Part shown: positions 19,308 to 27,879 of the stretch, piece by piece
Layout: each line of letters opens with the position of its first letter
Position numbering within the stretch: the first letter of the stretch is position 1
From: Caloranaerobacter ferrireducens
GTDB taxonomy: Bacteria; Bacillota; Clostridia; Tissierellales; Thermohalobacteraceae
Direction: 5' to 3'
Length of the DNA: 64,000 nucleotides
Assembly (NCBI RefSeq): GCF_001730685.1
Contig: NZ_MDJR01000005.1
Coordinates: forward strand, 124,001 to 188,000
Notes under the pieces: model-generated
Told to the model about the DNA's origin: nothing
What the model saw: the letters and a program-made list of their open reading frames with translations, nothing else
Databases searched by the model: none
Translations under genes and position numbers: made by a program

Positions 19308-20981
19308 GTGTTGAAAAGGGTTATATCTTTAGTAGTAGTTTTTACTATGTTGTTCTCAATGACTATTTCAGTTTCATTCGCAAAGGGTTGGGACAAAGAG
19401 AAAAAATGGAAGGAAGAAAAGTTTTTCAAAAAAATTAATGCAGTAATGTTAAAAAATAAAGTATTTGATGACTTAGAAGGTTATCCATGGGCAAGAAAAG
19501 CTATTGAAAAAATGGCTAAAAAAGGTCTTATTAAAGGATATGGTGGAGGTATATATGCTCCTAAAAAACCTGTTACAAACTTAGAAACAATAATAATGTG
19601 TTTAAGAATAATGGGATGGCAAGATCAAGCAGAATTAGTAAAAGTACTTCCTAAAAAGTATAAAGGTAAAAAAGTAGGCGATTGGGCAAAAGGTTATATA
19701 AAGATAGCGTACGAAAAAGGAATACTAGATGACGTAGATATGATGTATTTCAATCCACAAGGACCAGCTAAAAGACATCAAGTTGCAAAATATGTAATAA
19801 GAGCATTAGGTTATGAAGAAGAAGCATTAAAGCATATGAAAGACGAGCTACCATTTGTTGATGCTCCAGCAGTTCCATTAGGTTCAGTTGGATATATATA
19901 TTTGGCTAACGAGTTAGGATTAATGAAGGGAGATCCTCAAAAAAGATTTAATCCTATGGGTACTATGACTAGAGCAGAAATGGCAGTACTATTTTCAAGA
20001 CTAGATGATAAAGTAGACAGTAATGTAGATGACAAAGAGATAATAGGGGTAGTTGATGGAATATATGAAGGAAATTTAGTACTTAGAACAGATGGAGAGT
20101 TAAGAATTTTCATTGTAGATGAAAATGCTATAATCTATGATGGAGAAGAAAGAATAGATTTTTCAGATATTAAGAAAGGATATAAAGTAAAAGTAGAGTT
20201 AGAAAATGACAAAGTAGTATACATAGAAGTTTTAAAGAATGAGGATTTTGTTCAAAAAATAATAATAAGATATACAGGTGAAGTAAAGGAAATATCTAAA
20301 GTAGAGCCTAGAAGAATTGCTGTTCAAGTAAAACAGATGCTTGCTATATTTGATGTTTTAAAAGGTGCTAAAGTTAAATTTAAAGGTGCAGAAGGAAGAT
20401 TTGAAGATATTAATATAGGAGATACAATTACAGTAATAGTTGATAAGCAAAACAGAATAAGGGAAATTTTCGTTCATAGAGAAAGAGTTGGAATTGAAGA
20501 TGAAGTAGATGAAATAGATGAACATGAAGAAGAAATGGATGAAAAAGATGAATATGAAATAGAAGGTATTTTAACAGCTATAGATGAAAATAGCATAAAA
20601 GTAACTGTATCAGAAGAAGTATATAAGTTTGATGTAGATGAAGATGTTAAAATTAAAATAGAAGATGAAGAAGCTGATTTAACAGATCTTGTAGAGGGAA
20701 TGGAAGTAGAAGTTAAGGTTGAAGGTGGAAAAGTAGAATCAATAAAGGCTGAAGCACTAGAATTAGAGATAGAAGGAAAGATAATTGCCATAACTGAATA
20801 TGATTCAGGAGTAAAATTAACAATTAAAACTGATAATGAAGAATATGAGTATATGGTTAGCGAAGATGTTGAAATAGAAGGTGAAGAGGACGATATAGCA
20901 ATTGATGATTTAGAAGTTGGGCAAGAAGGAGAATTTAAGATTGTTAACAACTTAATAGTAAAGATTTCTATTGAAGATTAA
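19308..20981 (+). CDS. SLH protein with acidic tandem beta repeats
   Basis: About 557 residues. The GTG at 19308 is chosen for spacing to GGAGG; a TTG at 19311 is also possible, and both give a signal peptide ending SVSFA. Three SLH repeats lie at about 45-240, with the signatures GLIKGYGGGIYAPKKPV, the DWAKGYIKIAYEKGIL block and FNPMGTMTRAEMAV. From about 245 onwards come four beta modules related to those in the preceding gene. A very acidic linker of Glu, Asp and Met joins modules two and three. It has its own terminator. Translation may be controlled by the hairpin covering its ribosome binding site. Confidence 0.8.
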   Translation: MLKRVISLVVVFTMLFSMTISVSFAKGWDKEKKWKEEKFFKKINAVMLKNKVFDDLEGYPWARKAIEKMAKKGLIKGYGGGIYAPKKPVTNLETIIMCLRIMGWQDQAELVKVLPKKYKGKKVGDWAKGYIKIAYEKGILDDVDMMYFNPQGPAKRHQVAKYVIRALGYEEEALKHMKDELPFVDAPAVPLGSVGYIYLANELGLMKGDPQKRFNPMGTMTRAEMAVLFSRLDDKVDSNVDDKEIIGVVDGIYEGNLVLRTDGELRIFIVDENAIIYDGEERIDFSDIKKGYKVKVELENDKVVYIEVLKNEDFVQKIIIRYTGEVKEISKVEPRRIAVQVKQMLAIFDVLKGAKVKFKGAEGRFEDINIGDTITVIVDKQNRIREIFVHRERVGIEDEVDEIDEHEEEMDEKDEYEIEGILTAIDENSIKVTVSEEVYKFDVDEDVKIKIEDEEADLTDLVEGMEVEVKVEGGKVESIKAEALELEIEGKIIAITEYDSGVKLTIKTDNEEYEYMVSEDVEIEGEEDDIAIDDLEVGQEGEFKIVNNLIVKISIED

Positions 20982-20985
20982 ATTT

Positions 20986-21017
20986 AAGGCGACCAAATGA
21001 TTTTTGGTCGCTTTTTG
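20986..21017 (+). terminator. Intrinsic terminator
   Basis: GCGACCAAA / TTTGGTCGC flanked by AAG and a T run. Confidence 0.93.
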
Positions 21018-21120
21018 TGTAAAAATTTTAAAAAAATCTCACAGAAATCATTAGATAAGAAGGAATAATTTAACATATGTAGAATATATTATTTATTAAC
21101 AGGTTACAGGGGGGAGTTTT

Positions 21121-21504
21121 TTGAGAAAATGCAGGCTTCTCTGTGTCGATGACCAGGAAGGTATAAGAGTTTTGTTAGGGGAAATTTTCAAAAATGACTA
21201 TGATGTTTTAGCGGTAGAAACAGGTACTGAAGCAATAAAAATGATAAGTGACTTTAGACCTGATATTGTAATATTAGATATGAAGCTTCAAGATATGGAT
21301 GGGGGAGAGGTATTAAAAAGCATACGAAGAATTGATGAGAGCATTTGTGTAGTAATACTTACTGGTTATGATGACATAACACAAAATAATGACCTTGATG
21401 TAATTAAGCCAGATATGATTGTTCAAAAGCCTTTTGATGTATTCGAGCTAAAAGAAGAGATTAATTCATTAATGACAGAATATTTTGCTGTAGCGGTTGG
21501 TTAA
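21121..21504 (+). CDS. spo0F: Spo0F-like single-domain response regulator
   Basis: A 127-residue stand-alone receiver domain starting at TTG after GGGGGGAG. It has the acidic pair D10 and D11 (CVDDQEGIR), the phospho-acceptor D53 (VILDMK), a conserved threonine (LTGY) and the lysine in QKPFD. Several stretches read like Bacillus Spo0F (VDD-Q-GIR-LL-E-F; MDG-E-LK; KPFD--E). Position agrees, since spo0F lies between pyrG and fba in Bacillus. Spo0F passes phosphate to Spo0A through Spo0B. Many clostridia lack this relay, so a link to sporulation is an inference. No partner kinase is nearby. Confidence 0.75.
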   Translation: MRKCRLLCVDDQEGIRVLLGEIFKNDYDVLAVETGTEAIKMISDFRPDIVILDMKLQDMDGGEVLKSIRRIDESICVVILTGYDDITQNNDLDVIKPDMIVQKPFDVFELKEEINSLMTEYFAVAVG

Positions 21505-21525
21505 AAGAATAATAAGTTTTATCAA

Positions 21526-21557
21526 AATTAAAGCGGCAAATTTGTCGCTTTAATTTC
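21526..21557 (+). terminator. Intrinsic terminator
   Basis: AATTAAAGCG / CGCTTTAATT with an inner CAAA / TTTG stem. Confidence 0.8.
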
Positions 21558-21621
21558 TTGTAATAAATTGTTTTTATCTTCGGAAATTTAGTATAATTTA
21601 ATTAGATATAGAAGTTATAGA

Positions 21622-21686
21622 TCGTTGTCCGCTTTTCGTCTTTCGAATAGTAAATGACGATTAGCGAATGGCGAATAGCGAAAAAC
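21622..21686. repeat. Heptameric repeat, RCGAAYR family
   Basis: Reverse-form units (TTCG) followed by forward units GCGAATG and GCGAATA. The block ends 20 bases before the kal start. Confidence 0.85.
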
Positions 21687-21705
21687 TAATTAGGGGGTAA
21701 GGAAT

Positions 21706-22095
21706 ATGGAAAAAGCTATGATAAGAGTTAGGATGAGTATGCATGATGCACACTATGGGGGCAATTTAGTAGATGGTGCTAAAATGCTTCAATTGTTTGG
21801 GGATGTTGCTACTGAGCTTCTTATAAGACATGATGGAGATGAGGGGCTTTTTGCAGGATATGAAGAAGTAGAATTTACAGCACCTGTTTATGCAGGAGAT
21901 TATATTGAAGCAGTAGGCGAAATAATTAAAGTTGGTAATACATCAAGGAAAATGAAATTTGAAGCAAGAAAAGTTATAGTTCCAAGACCAGATATAAATG
22001 AGTCGGCATGTGATGTACTTGAAGAGCCAATAGTAGTTTGTAGAGCAGTAGGAACTTGTGTTGTGCCAAAGGACAAGCAAAGGAGGAAAGAATAA
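21706..22095 (+). CDS. kal: 3-aminobutyryl-CoA ammonia-lyase
   Basis: Removes ammonia from 3-aminobutyryl-CoA to give crotonyl-CoA in lysine fermentation. The 129-residue protein has the hotdog-fold pattern ([21 protein letters not shown], then [21 protein letters not shown]) of the Kal subfamily. Its stop overlaps the start of kce (TAATG), so the two are translationally coupled. That neighbour settles the assignment over a plain acyl-CoA thioesterase. The start follows AGGGGG. Other lysine pathway genes (kamA, kamDE, kdd) are not in the window. Confidence 0.88.
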   Translation: MEKAMIRVRMSMHDAHYGGNLVDGAKMLQLFGDVATELLIRHDGDEGLFAGYEEVEFTAPVYAGDYIEAVGEIIKVGNTSRKMKFEARKVIVPRPDINESACDVLEEPIVVCRAVGTCVVPKDKQRRKE

Positions 22096-22910
22096 TGCAA
22101 AAACTTATAATCACAGCTGCATTAACTGGTGCAGAAGTAACAAGAGAGCAACAGCCAAATCTTCCAATTACACCAGAAGAAATAGCAGAGGCTGCATACG
22201 AAGCTTATAAGGCAGGAGCATCAATAGTTCATATACATGCAAGAGATAAAGATGGAAATCCAACACAAGATTATGAGGTATATAAAGAAATAAAAGAACG
22301 AATAGAGGCTAAATGCCCTGTAATATTCCAGCCTTCTACAGGTGGTGCTGTATGGCATACACCAGAGGAAAGACTTCAACCTGTTGAATTAAGACCAGAG
22401 ATGGCTACATTAAGCTGTGGTACATGTAATTTTGGTCCAGATGTATTTATGAATTCACAAGAGTATATGGAAAAGTTTGCAAAGAGAATGAAAGAGTTAG
22501 GTGTTAAGCCTGAGCTTGAAATATTTGAAAGAGGTATGATAAAAAATGCTTTAACATTAGTTAAAAAAGGTTTAATTGATGAACCGCTTCATTTTGACTT
22601 TGTTATGGGGGTTCCAGGTGCAATACCAGGTGAAATAAGAGATTTACTGTACTTAGTTGAAAGTATACCAAAGGGTTCAACATGGACTGTTGCAGGTATA
22701 GGAAGATATGAATTGCCACTTGCGACTGCAGCTATATTATTAGGTGGACACGTTAGAGTAGGTTTTGAAGATAATATATATTATAAAAAAGGTGAATTAG
22801 CTAAATCAAATGCACAATTAGTAGAGAGGATAGTTAGACTAGCACATGAATTAGGACGAGAAGTAGCTACACCAGATGAAGCAAGAGAAATATTGAATAT
22901 AAAAAGATAG
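22095..22910 (+). CDS. kce: 3-keto-5-aminohexanoate cleavage enzyme
   Basis: Cleaves 3-keto-5-aminohexanoate with acetyl-CoA to acetoacetate and 3-aminobutyryl-CoA, the step before Kal. The 271-residue protein belongs to the BKACE family: the N-terminus [14 protein letters not shown], zinc-ligand histidines in VHIHARD, the SCGTCNFG motif and the GHVRVGFEDN motif. The ATG at 22095 is used because it follows AAAGGAGGAAAG and gives the family's normal start. BKACE enzymes vary in substrate; the coupled kal gene supports the lysine assignment. Confidence 0.9.
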   Translation: MQKLIITAALTGAEVTREQQPNLPITPEEIAEAAYEAYKAGASIVHIHARDKDGNPTQDYEVYKEIKERIEAKCPVIFQPSTGGAVWHTPEERLQPVELRPEMATLSCGTCNFGPDVFMNSQEYMEKFAKRMKELGVKPELEIFERGMIKNALTLVKKGLIDEPLHFDFVMGVPGAIPGEIRDLLYLVESIPKGSTWTVAGIGRYELPLATAAILLGGHVRVGFEDNIYYKKGELAKSNAQLVERIVRLAHELGREVATPDEAREILNIKR

Positions 22911-22938
22911 AAAACGGCTTATTTAAGCCGTTTTTTTA
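22911..22938 (+). terminator. Intrinsic terminator of kal-kce
   Basis: AAAACGGCTT / AAGCCGTTTT followed by a T tract. Confidence 0.93.
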
Positions 22939-22944
22939 ATTACA

Positions 22945-22976
22945 AAACTACCAACTATTAACTATCGACTATCAAA
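22945..22976. repeat. Heptameric repeat, TAGTYRA family (complement form)
   Basis: CCAACTA, TTAACTA, TCGACTA units with a 7-base step. Confidence 0.65.
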
Positions 22977-23028
22977 GAAGGATTTATAAAATAAATGAAG
23001 AATTAACTAAGAAGGGAGGTGCGCGATT

Positions 23029-23691
23029 TTGTTAATCGATTCTAATATTGCAATTGCAATTAGGTGTGATATATGTGGAGAAATTACTATACATGATGTT
23101 TCTTTGTTTGATTTTAGCAGAAGTAACAAAATAAATTTAGAATGTGAGTGTGGACAGTCTAGTGCAATAATAAAAACGAAAGATTATAAAAGCTTTTGGA
23201 TAGAATTATTTTGCTTTGCTTGTCAAGATATCCATGTCTTTAAATATAGTTTACGAAAATTACTAAAAGGTAAAATAATTGCTAGATGTATTGAAACGGG
23301 AATTGAAATATCTTTTATAGGGAAAAATGATGATATAAAACAATTAATAAAAGAATATGAAAAGGATTCTGAAGAAATCCTAAATGAATTAGGATTTTAT
23401 GACTACTTTCAGAATTTCGATATTATGATGAAAGCTATAAATAGAATTAGAGAAATGGATAATGAGGGCAGGATATTTTGTGATTGTGGCTCAGATAATA
23501 TACAGACAGATTTATACCCTGATAGAATAGAATTAAGATGCATAGAATGTGGCAGTGTACATTTGGTTTATGCAGAAACAGACGAAGATTTAAAAAAATT
23601 ATTAGAATGTGAAGAGATACAGATGCATAAGTATTCTCTTCAATGTATAGATAGTAGATTTGGGAATAATGATAGGAATAAGAAAGGATGA
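23029..23691 (+). CDS. Zinc-ribbon protein of unknown function
   Basis: I do not recognise a family. The 220-residue soluble protein has five cysteine knuckles: CDICGE (about 14-17), CECGQ (about 43-45), CFACQD (about 62-65), CDCGS (about 150-152) and CIECGS (about 170-173). They suggest at least two zinc ribbons around a central helical region (about 100-135). There is no signal peptide or membrane segment. The TTG start follows GGGAGGTG. Paired zinc ribbons of this kind often bind nucleic acid or protein. It is flanked by heptameric repeats on both sides and shares no operon. Confidence 0.7.
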   Translation: MLIDSNIAIAIRCDICGEITIHDVSLFDFSRSNKINLECECGQSSAIIKTKDYKSFWIELFCFACQDIHVFKYSLRKLLKGKIIARCIETGIEISFIGKNDDIKQLIKEYEKDSEEILNELGFYDYFQNFDIMMKAINRIREMDNEGRIFCDCGSDNIQTDLYPDRIELRCIECGSVHLVYAETDEDLKKLLECEEIQMHKYSLQCIDSRFGNNDRNKKG

Positions 23692-23692
23692 T

Positions 23693-23785
23693 ATCGGTTA
23701 TTCGTCATTCGCTATTGGCTTTTCGAAACTCGAATGACAAATGACGAATAGCGAAAAGCGGAACTCGAACGACGAACAACGCTGG
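23693..23785. repeat. Heptameric repeat, RCGAAYR family (long)
   Basis: Reverse TTCG units, then forward ACGAATA, GCGAAAA and GCGGAAC-like units over about 90 bases. It can form an imperfect hairpin. Confidence 0.85.
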
Positions 23786-23859
23786 ACAAATAATTATGTG
23801 GATAAATAGAGACTAATCTATTATAATAGTATTTGTTAAATAAAGAGGGAGGGATATTA

Positions 23860-24711
23860 ATGTTAGTATCAGGAAAAGAGATTCTTTTAGATGCTCATAA
23901 GAAAGGGTATGCAGTAGGAGCATTTAATGTAAACAACATGGAAATAGTTCAAGCTATTATCGAAGCTGCTAAAGAAACAAATTCACCTGTAATATTACAG
24001 GCTAGCCAAGGCGGATTAAAATATGCAGGAGTAGAGTACATAGCAGCAATGGCTAAGGTAGCAGCTGAAACTGCTAAAGTACCTGTAGCTATCCATTTAG
24101 ATCATGGCACTGATTTTGTACAAATAATGAAATGTATAAGAAATGGATTTACTTCAGTTATGATAGACGGTTCAAAGTATCCACTAGAAGAAAATATCGC
24201 AATTACTAAAAAAGTTGTGGAAATTGCACATGCTGTTGGAGTATCAGTAGAGGCAGAGCTTGGTAAAATTGGTGGTACTGAAGATGATATAACAGTTGAC
24301 GAAAGAGATGCTACATTTACTGATCCAGATGAAGCTGAAAGATTTGTAAAAGAAACAGGTGTAGACTATCTTGCAATAGCAATAGGAACAGCACATGGTC
24401 CATATAAAGGAGAACCTAAACTAGACTTTGATAGATTAAAAGTAATAAAAGAAAGATTAAATATGCCGCTAGTACTTCATGGTTCATCAGGTGTGCCTGA
24501 AGAGAGCATAAGAAAAGCAGTTAGCCTTGGGGTTAATAAAATTAATATAGATACAGATATTAGAATGGCATTCAATAGAGGAGTAAGAGAGTTTGTAAAT
24601 AATAACCCTGATGTATATGACCCAAGAAAAATATTAGGCCCTGCTAGAGAAGAAATGAAAAAAGTAATAATTGAAAAGATGATAATGTTTGGTTCAGCTG
24701 GCAGAGCCTAA
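23860..24711 (+). CDS. fba: Class II fructose-1,6-bisphosphate aldolase
   Basis: Splits fructose-1,6-bisphosphate to glyceraldehyde-3-phosphate and dihydroxyacetone phosphate. The 283-residue zinc enzyme has the ligand motif HLDHG, the EAELGKIGG block, the AHGPYKG histidine and LHGSSG. The ATG at 23860 follows GAGGGAGGG; an upstream frame from 23833 contains that site and is discarded. It is followed after 17 bases by the transaldolase-like gene, in the order found in Bacillus. A TATAAT at 23822-23827 may be its -10 box. Confidence 0.96.
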   Translation: MLVSGKEILLDAHKKGYAVGAFNVNNMEIVQAIIEAAKETNSPVILQASQGGLKYAGVEYIAAMAKVAAETAKVPVAIHLDHGTDFVQIMKCIRNGFTSVMIDGSKYPLEENIAITKKVVEIAHAVGVSVEAELGKIGGTEDDITVDERDATFTDPDEAERFVKETGVDYLAIAIGTAHGPYKGEPKLDFDRLKVIKERLNMPLVLHGSSGVPEESIRKAVSLGVNKINIDTDIRMAFNRGVREFVNNNPDVYDPRKILGPAREEMKKVIIEKMIMFGSAGRA

Positions 24712-24728
24712 AGAGTTGGAGGTGCAAT

Positions 24729-25373
24729 ATGAAACTTTTTATCGATACAGCAAACATAGATGAAATCAGAGAAATAAACGACTGGGGTGTAATTTGCGGA
24801 GTTACTACAAATCCTTCTCTTATAGCAAAGGAAGGTAGAGATTTTAAAGAAGTAATAACAGAAATTACAAGTATTGTTGATGGTCCAATTAGTGCTGAGG
24901 TAATTAGCCTTGAAGCAGAGGGCATGATAAAAGAAGCAGAAGAATTAGCAGAAATTCATCCGAATATAGTTATTAAAATCCCTATGACAAAAGAAGGTCT
25001 TAAGGCAGTTAAAGTTTTAAGTCAAAAAGGTATCAAAACAAATGTTACTTTAGTATTCTCTGCTAATCAAGCATTATTAGCAGCAAGAGCAGGAGCAACT
25101 TATGTTAGTCCATTTGCAGGAAGAATGGACGATATAGGAAATAGTGGAATGGATATAATTAGTGACATAGTAGAAATATTTGATATACATGGTATCGAAA
25201 CAGAAGTAATTGCTGCAAGTATAAGACATCCTATGCATATAATAGAAGCAGCAAAATTAGGAGCACATATTGCAACTGTACCTTACAATGTATTTACAAA
25301 AATGGTACAGCATCCAATGACAGATAAAGGTATAGAAAGATTCCTAAAAGACTGGGAAAATGCTAAAAAGTAG
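24729..25373 (+). CDS. fsa: Transaldolase / fructose-6-phosphate aldolase family (TalC type)
   Basis: A 214-residue short-form transaldolase. It has the N-terminal MKLFIDTAN, the VTTNPSL motif, the Schiff-base lysine in IKIPMTKEG, and FAGRMDD. The small size fits the FSA/TalC group; whether it acts as a transaldolase or as a fructose-6-phosphate aldolase cannot be told from sequence alone. It is in operon with fba (GGAGGTG site in the gap) and ends at a strong terminator. Confidence 0.92.
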   Translation: MKLFIDTANIDEIREINDWGVICGVTTNPSLIAKEGRDFKEVITEITSIVDGPISAEVISLEAEGMIKEAEELAEIHPNIVIKIPMTKEGLKAVKVLSQKGIKTNVTLVFSANQALLAARAGATYVSPFAGRMDDIGNSGMDIISDIVEIFDIHGIETEVIAASIRHPMHIIEAAKLGAHIATVPYNVFTKMVQHPMTDKGIERFLKDWENAKK

Positions 25374-25377
25374 CAGA

Positions 25378-25418
25378 TAAAAGGATAGGTAAAGATTAAT
25401 CTTTACTTATCCTTTAAT
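25378..25418 (+). terminator. Intrinsic terminator of fba-fsa
   Basis: A long near-perfect stem: AAAGGATA then GTAAAGAT on the left, ATCTTTAC then TATCCTTT on the right. Confidence 0.85.
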
Positions 25419-25447
25419 TTTAGTATTTTATTAGGGGAGTGAAAAGT

Positions 25448-26455
25448 ATGGTTTTAGATAGAAACTTATCTTTATCTTTAGTACGTGTTACTGAGATAGC
25501 TGCATTATCATCAGCTAAATTCATGGGTAGAGGAGATAAAAATGGAGCAGACCAAGCAGCTGTAGATGGAATGAGAGAAGCTTTTGAGTTAGTAAATGTT
25601 AGAGGAACAGTAGTTATAGGTGAAGGTGAATTAGATGAGGCACCTATGCTTTATATTGGAGAGAGAATAGGGGCAGGAACTATAGATGATATAGAAGTAG
25701 ATATTGCTGTTGACCCATTAGATGGAACTAGTTTAGTATCAAAAGGACTTCCGAATGCAATATCAGTAATAGCTATGGCTCCTAGAGGATGCTTGCTTTA
25801 TGCACCAGATACTTATATGAAAAAAATAGCTGTAGGACCAAAAGCGGCAGGGAAAATTGATATTAATGCTCCTATCGAAGACAATTTGAAAGCAGTTGCT
25901 AAAGCTTTAAATAAAGATATATCAGACTTAACAGTAATAATACAAGATAGACCTAGACATTATGAAATGATACAAGAAGTAAGAAGAGTAGGTGCAAGAA
26001 TCAAGTTGTTTGGTGAAGGTGACGTAGCAGCCGCTATCGCCACTGGATTTGAAGATACAGGAGTAGATATATTAATGGGAATAGGAGGAGCTCCAGAAGG
26101 TGTTATAGCAGCAGCAGCGCTAAAATGTATGGGTGGAGAAATGCAGGGGCAGCTTTATCCAATGTCAGATGAAGAAGTTGAAAGATGCCATCAATTAGGA
26201 TGGAGTGATGAAGACATTAAGAGGGTTTTAACATTAGAGGATTTAGTTAAAGGAGAAGAAGTATTCTTTGCTGCAACTGGAATTACAGATGGTGACCTAT
26301 TAAAAGGAGTAGTATATTATGGAAACAACTTTGCTAAAACACATTCAGTAGTCATGAGAGCTAAAACAGGGACCATAAGATTTATAGAAGCGAGACATAA
26401 ATTAGATAAAAATGACATACTAATTAGATTGATGAAAAAATATGGACATATATAA
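25448..26455 (+). CDS. glpX: Class II fructose-1,6-bisphosphatase, copy 1
   Basis: A gluconeogenic phosphatase. The 335-residue protein carries the GlpX signature: GEGELDEAPMLYIGE, the metal-binding VDPLDGT, and the GIGGAPEGV block. The ATG at 25448 sits nine bases from GGGGAG; a GTG at 25439 is too close. A second copy follows about 220 bases downstream with close similarity, including an identical LMGIGGAPEGVIAAAAL stretch, so this is a tandem duplication. In this copy the residue after VDPLDGT is serine (VDPLDGTSLVSKG). Confidence 0.95.
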   Translation: MVLDRNLSLSLVRVTEIAALSSAKFMGRGDKNGADQAAVDGMREAFELVNVRGTVVIGEGELDEAPMLYIGERIGAGTIDDIEVDIAVDPLDGTSLVSKGLPNAISVIAMAPRGCLLYAPDTYMKKIAVGPKAAGKIDINAPIEDNLKAVAKALNKDISDLTVIIQDRPRHYEMIQEVRRVGARIKLFGEGDVAAAIATGFEDTGVDILMGIGGAPEGVIAAAALKCMGGEMQGQLYPMSDEEVERCHQLGWSDEDIKRVLTLEDLVKGEEVFFAATGITDGDLLKGVVYYGNNFAKTHSVVMRAKTGTIRFIEARHKLDKNDILIRLMKKYGHI

Positions 26456-26459
26456 AGTT

Positions 26460-26496
26460 TAGTTATTAGTTGATAGTCAATAGTTAATAGTCAATG
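26460..26496. repeat. Heptameric repeat, TAGTYRA family
   Basis: TAGTTGA, TAGTCAA, TAGTTAA, TAGTCAA units in register, directly after the first glpX. Confidence 0.8.
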
Positions 26497-26497
26497 A

Positions 26498-26527
26498 TAG
26501 ACCTGATTAATTCAGGTCTATTTTTTG
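26498..26527 (+). terminator. Intrinsic terminator
   Basis: TAGACCTG / CAGGTCTA followed by six T residues. Confidence 0.93.
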
Positions 26528-26534
26528 TTTGCTA

Positions 26535-26580
26535 TTTATTTAATTTTACATTTTTAATTTTCAATCTTTCATTTTTAAGA
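26535..26580. repeat. Heptameric repeat, TTTTNAA family
   Basis: TTTTACA, TTTTTAA, TTTTCAA and related units, the complement form of the AAAATKK family. Confidence 0.65.
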
Positions 26581-26609
26581 TATGCTTTATTAAAAACAAT
26601 ACATACATT

Positions 26610-26639
26610 TTGACATACAATACAGAAATAGAATATACT
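26610..26639 (+). promoter_or_regulatory. Promoter of the second glpX
   Basis: TTGACA, an 18-base spacer and TATACT, 35 bases before the start codon. The second copy therefore has independent transcription. Confidence 0.7.
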
Positions 26640-26674
26640 ATAATTGTAATATTTTTTCTAAAGGAGGACATATT

Positions 26675-27646
26675 ATGGATAGAGAATTAGCATTAAATCT
26701 TGTGAGAGTAACTGAAGCTGCAGCATTAGAATGTGCTAGACATATGGGTAGAGGTGACAAAATAATAGCAGATCAATCTGCAGTTAATGGTATGAGGAAG
26801 ATGTTTGATACTATAAACATAGATGGAGTTGTAGTGATTGGAGAAGGCGAAATGGACGAAGCTCCAATGCTATATATTGGAGAGAGAATAGGAAAAGCAC
26901 AAGAAGGATGTCCTAAAGTTGATATAGCTGTAGATCCTCTTGACGGTACTACTGCAGTAGCTAAGGGATTACCTAATGCAATTTCTGTAGTTGCAATAGC
27001 TCCACGTGGATGTTTATTACATGCACCTGATATGTATATGAATAAAATTGCAGTAGGACCAAAAGCAGCAGGTAGAATTAATCTTGATGCTCCAGTTGAA
27101 GAAAATTTAAAGGCAGTTGCTGATGCTTTAAACAAAAGTATATCAGATTTAACAGTAACTTTATTAGATAGACCGAGACATAAGGAGTTAATAGATAGAA
27201 TAAGGAAAGCAGGAGCAAGAATTAAATTATTTGGAGATGGAGATGTTGCTGCTGCAATTGCAACTTGCTTTGAACATTCAGGAGTAGATATATTAATGGG
27301 AATAGGAGGAGCTCCAGAAGGAGTTATAGCTGCTGCTGCATTAAAATGTATGGGTGGAGAATTTCAAGGGAAGCTAGTACCAATGGATGAAAGTGAGCTT
27401 GAAAGATGTTATAAAATGGGCATTACTGATGTTAATAAAGTATTGACAATGGAAGATTTAGCGAAGGGCAATGAAATATTCTTTGCTGCTACAGGAGTAT
27501 CTGATGGTGAATTATTAAAAGGAGTAGTATATTACCAAAATAATATGGCGAAGACACATTCAATGGTAACAAGAGCAGAAACAGGTACGATAAGATTTAT
27601 CGAGTCAATTCATAAACTAGACAAAAAACCAGATTATGCGAAGTAG
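26675..27646 (+). CDS. glpX: Class II fructose-1,6-bisphosphatase, copy 2
   Basis: A 323-residue paralogue of the preceding gene with the same GEGEMDEAPMLYIGE, VDPLDGT and GIGGAPEGV motifs. It is shorter at the C-terminus. It has its own promoter and an AAAGGAGG site. In this copy the stretch after VDPLDGT reads TAVAKG, as in many GlpX proteins. The two copies may be regulated differently, or one may have shifted substrate; class II enzymes sometimes accept sedoheptulose-1,7-bisphosphate. That specialisation is speculation. Confidence 0.95.
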   Translation: MDRELALNLVRVTEAAALECARHMGRGDKIIADQSAVNGMRKMFDTINIDGVVVIGEGEMDEAPMLYIGERIGKAQEGCPKVDIAVDPLDGTTAVAKGLPNAISVVAIAPRGCLLHAPDMYMNKIAVGPKAAGRINLDAPVEENLKAVADALNKSISDLTVTLLDRPRHKELIDRIRKAGARIKLFGDGDVAAAIATCFEHSGVDILMGIGGAPEGVIAAAALKCMGGEFQGKLVPMDESELERCYKMGITDVNKVLTMEDLAKGNEIFFAATGVSDGELLKGVVYYQNNMAKTHSMVTRAETGTIRFIESIHKLDKKPDYAK

Positions 27647-27653
27647 TTGTTAA

Positions 27654-27730
27654 CTAGCCGCTGTTCGCAGTTCGTTATTCGACTTTGGTTATTAAAAAAT
27701 GAATGACGAACGACGAACAGCGAATAACTG
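27654..27730. repeat. Heptameric repeat, RCGAAYR family
   Basis: Reverse TTCG units, an AT-rich centre, then ACGAACG, ACGAACA and GCGAATA units. It lies just before the rho promoter. Confidence 0.85.
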
Positions 27731-27741
27731 TTTTTGTGTCC

Positions 27742-27770
27742 TTGACTTCTCAACAATAAAGTGCTAATAT
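27742..27770 (+). promoter_or_regulatory. Promoter of rho
   Basis: TTGACT, a 17-base spacer and TAATAT, leaving a leader of about 100 bases before the TTG start. Confidence 0.7.
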
Positions 27771-27879
27771 TACATTAATGAAGCCTGTCTAGAAATTCTT
27801 TCCTAACATGATGTTCCCATATACTGTATAAAGATATAGATATTAATAAAAAAGCTCTATACGTTCTGGAGGTGAAGTT

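Noticed and set aside
20474-20950. Reverse-strand protein of 158 residues, very rich in serine
   Set aside because: It is the antisense of an acidic coding stretch; GAA and GAT codons read backwards give serine-rich frames. No ribosome binding site.
23693-23785. CRISPR array
   Set aside because: The repeats have a 7-base step with no unique spacers and no cas genes nearby.
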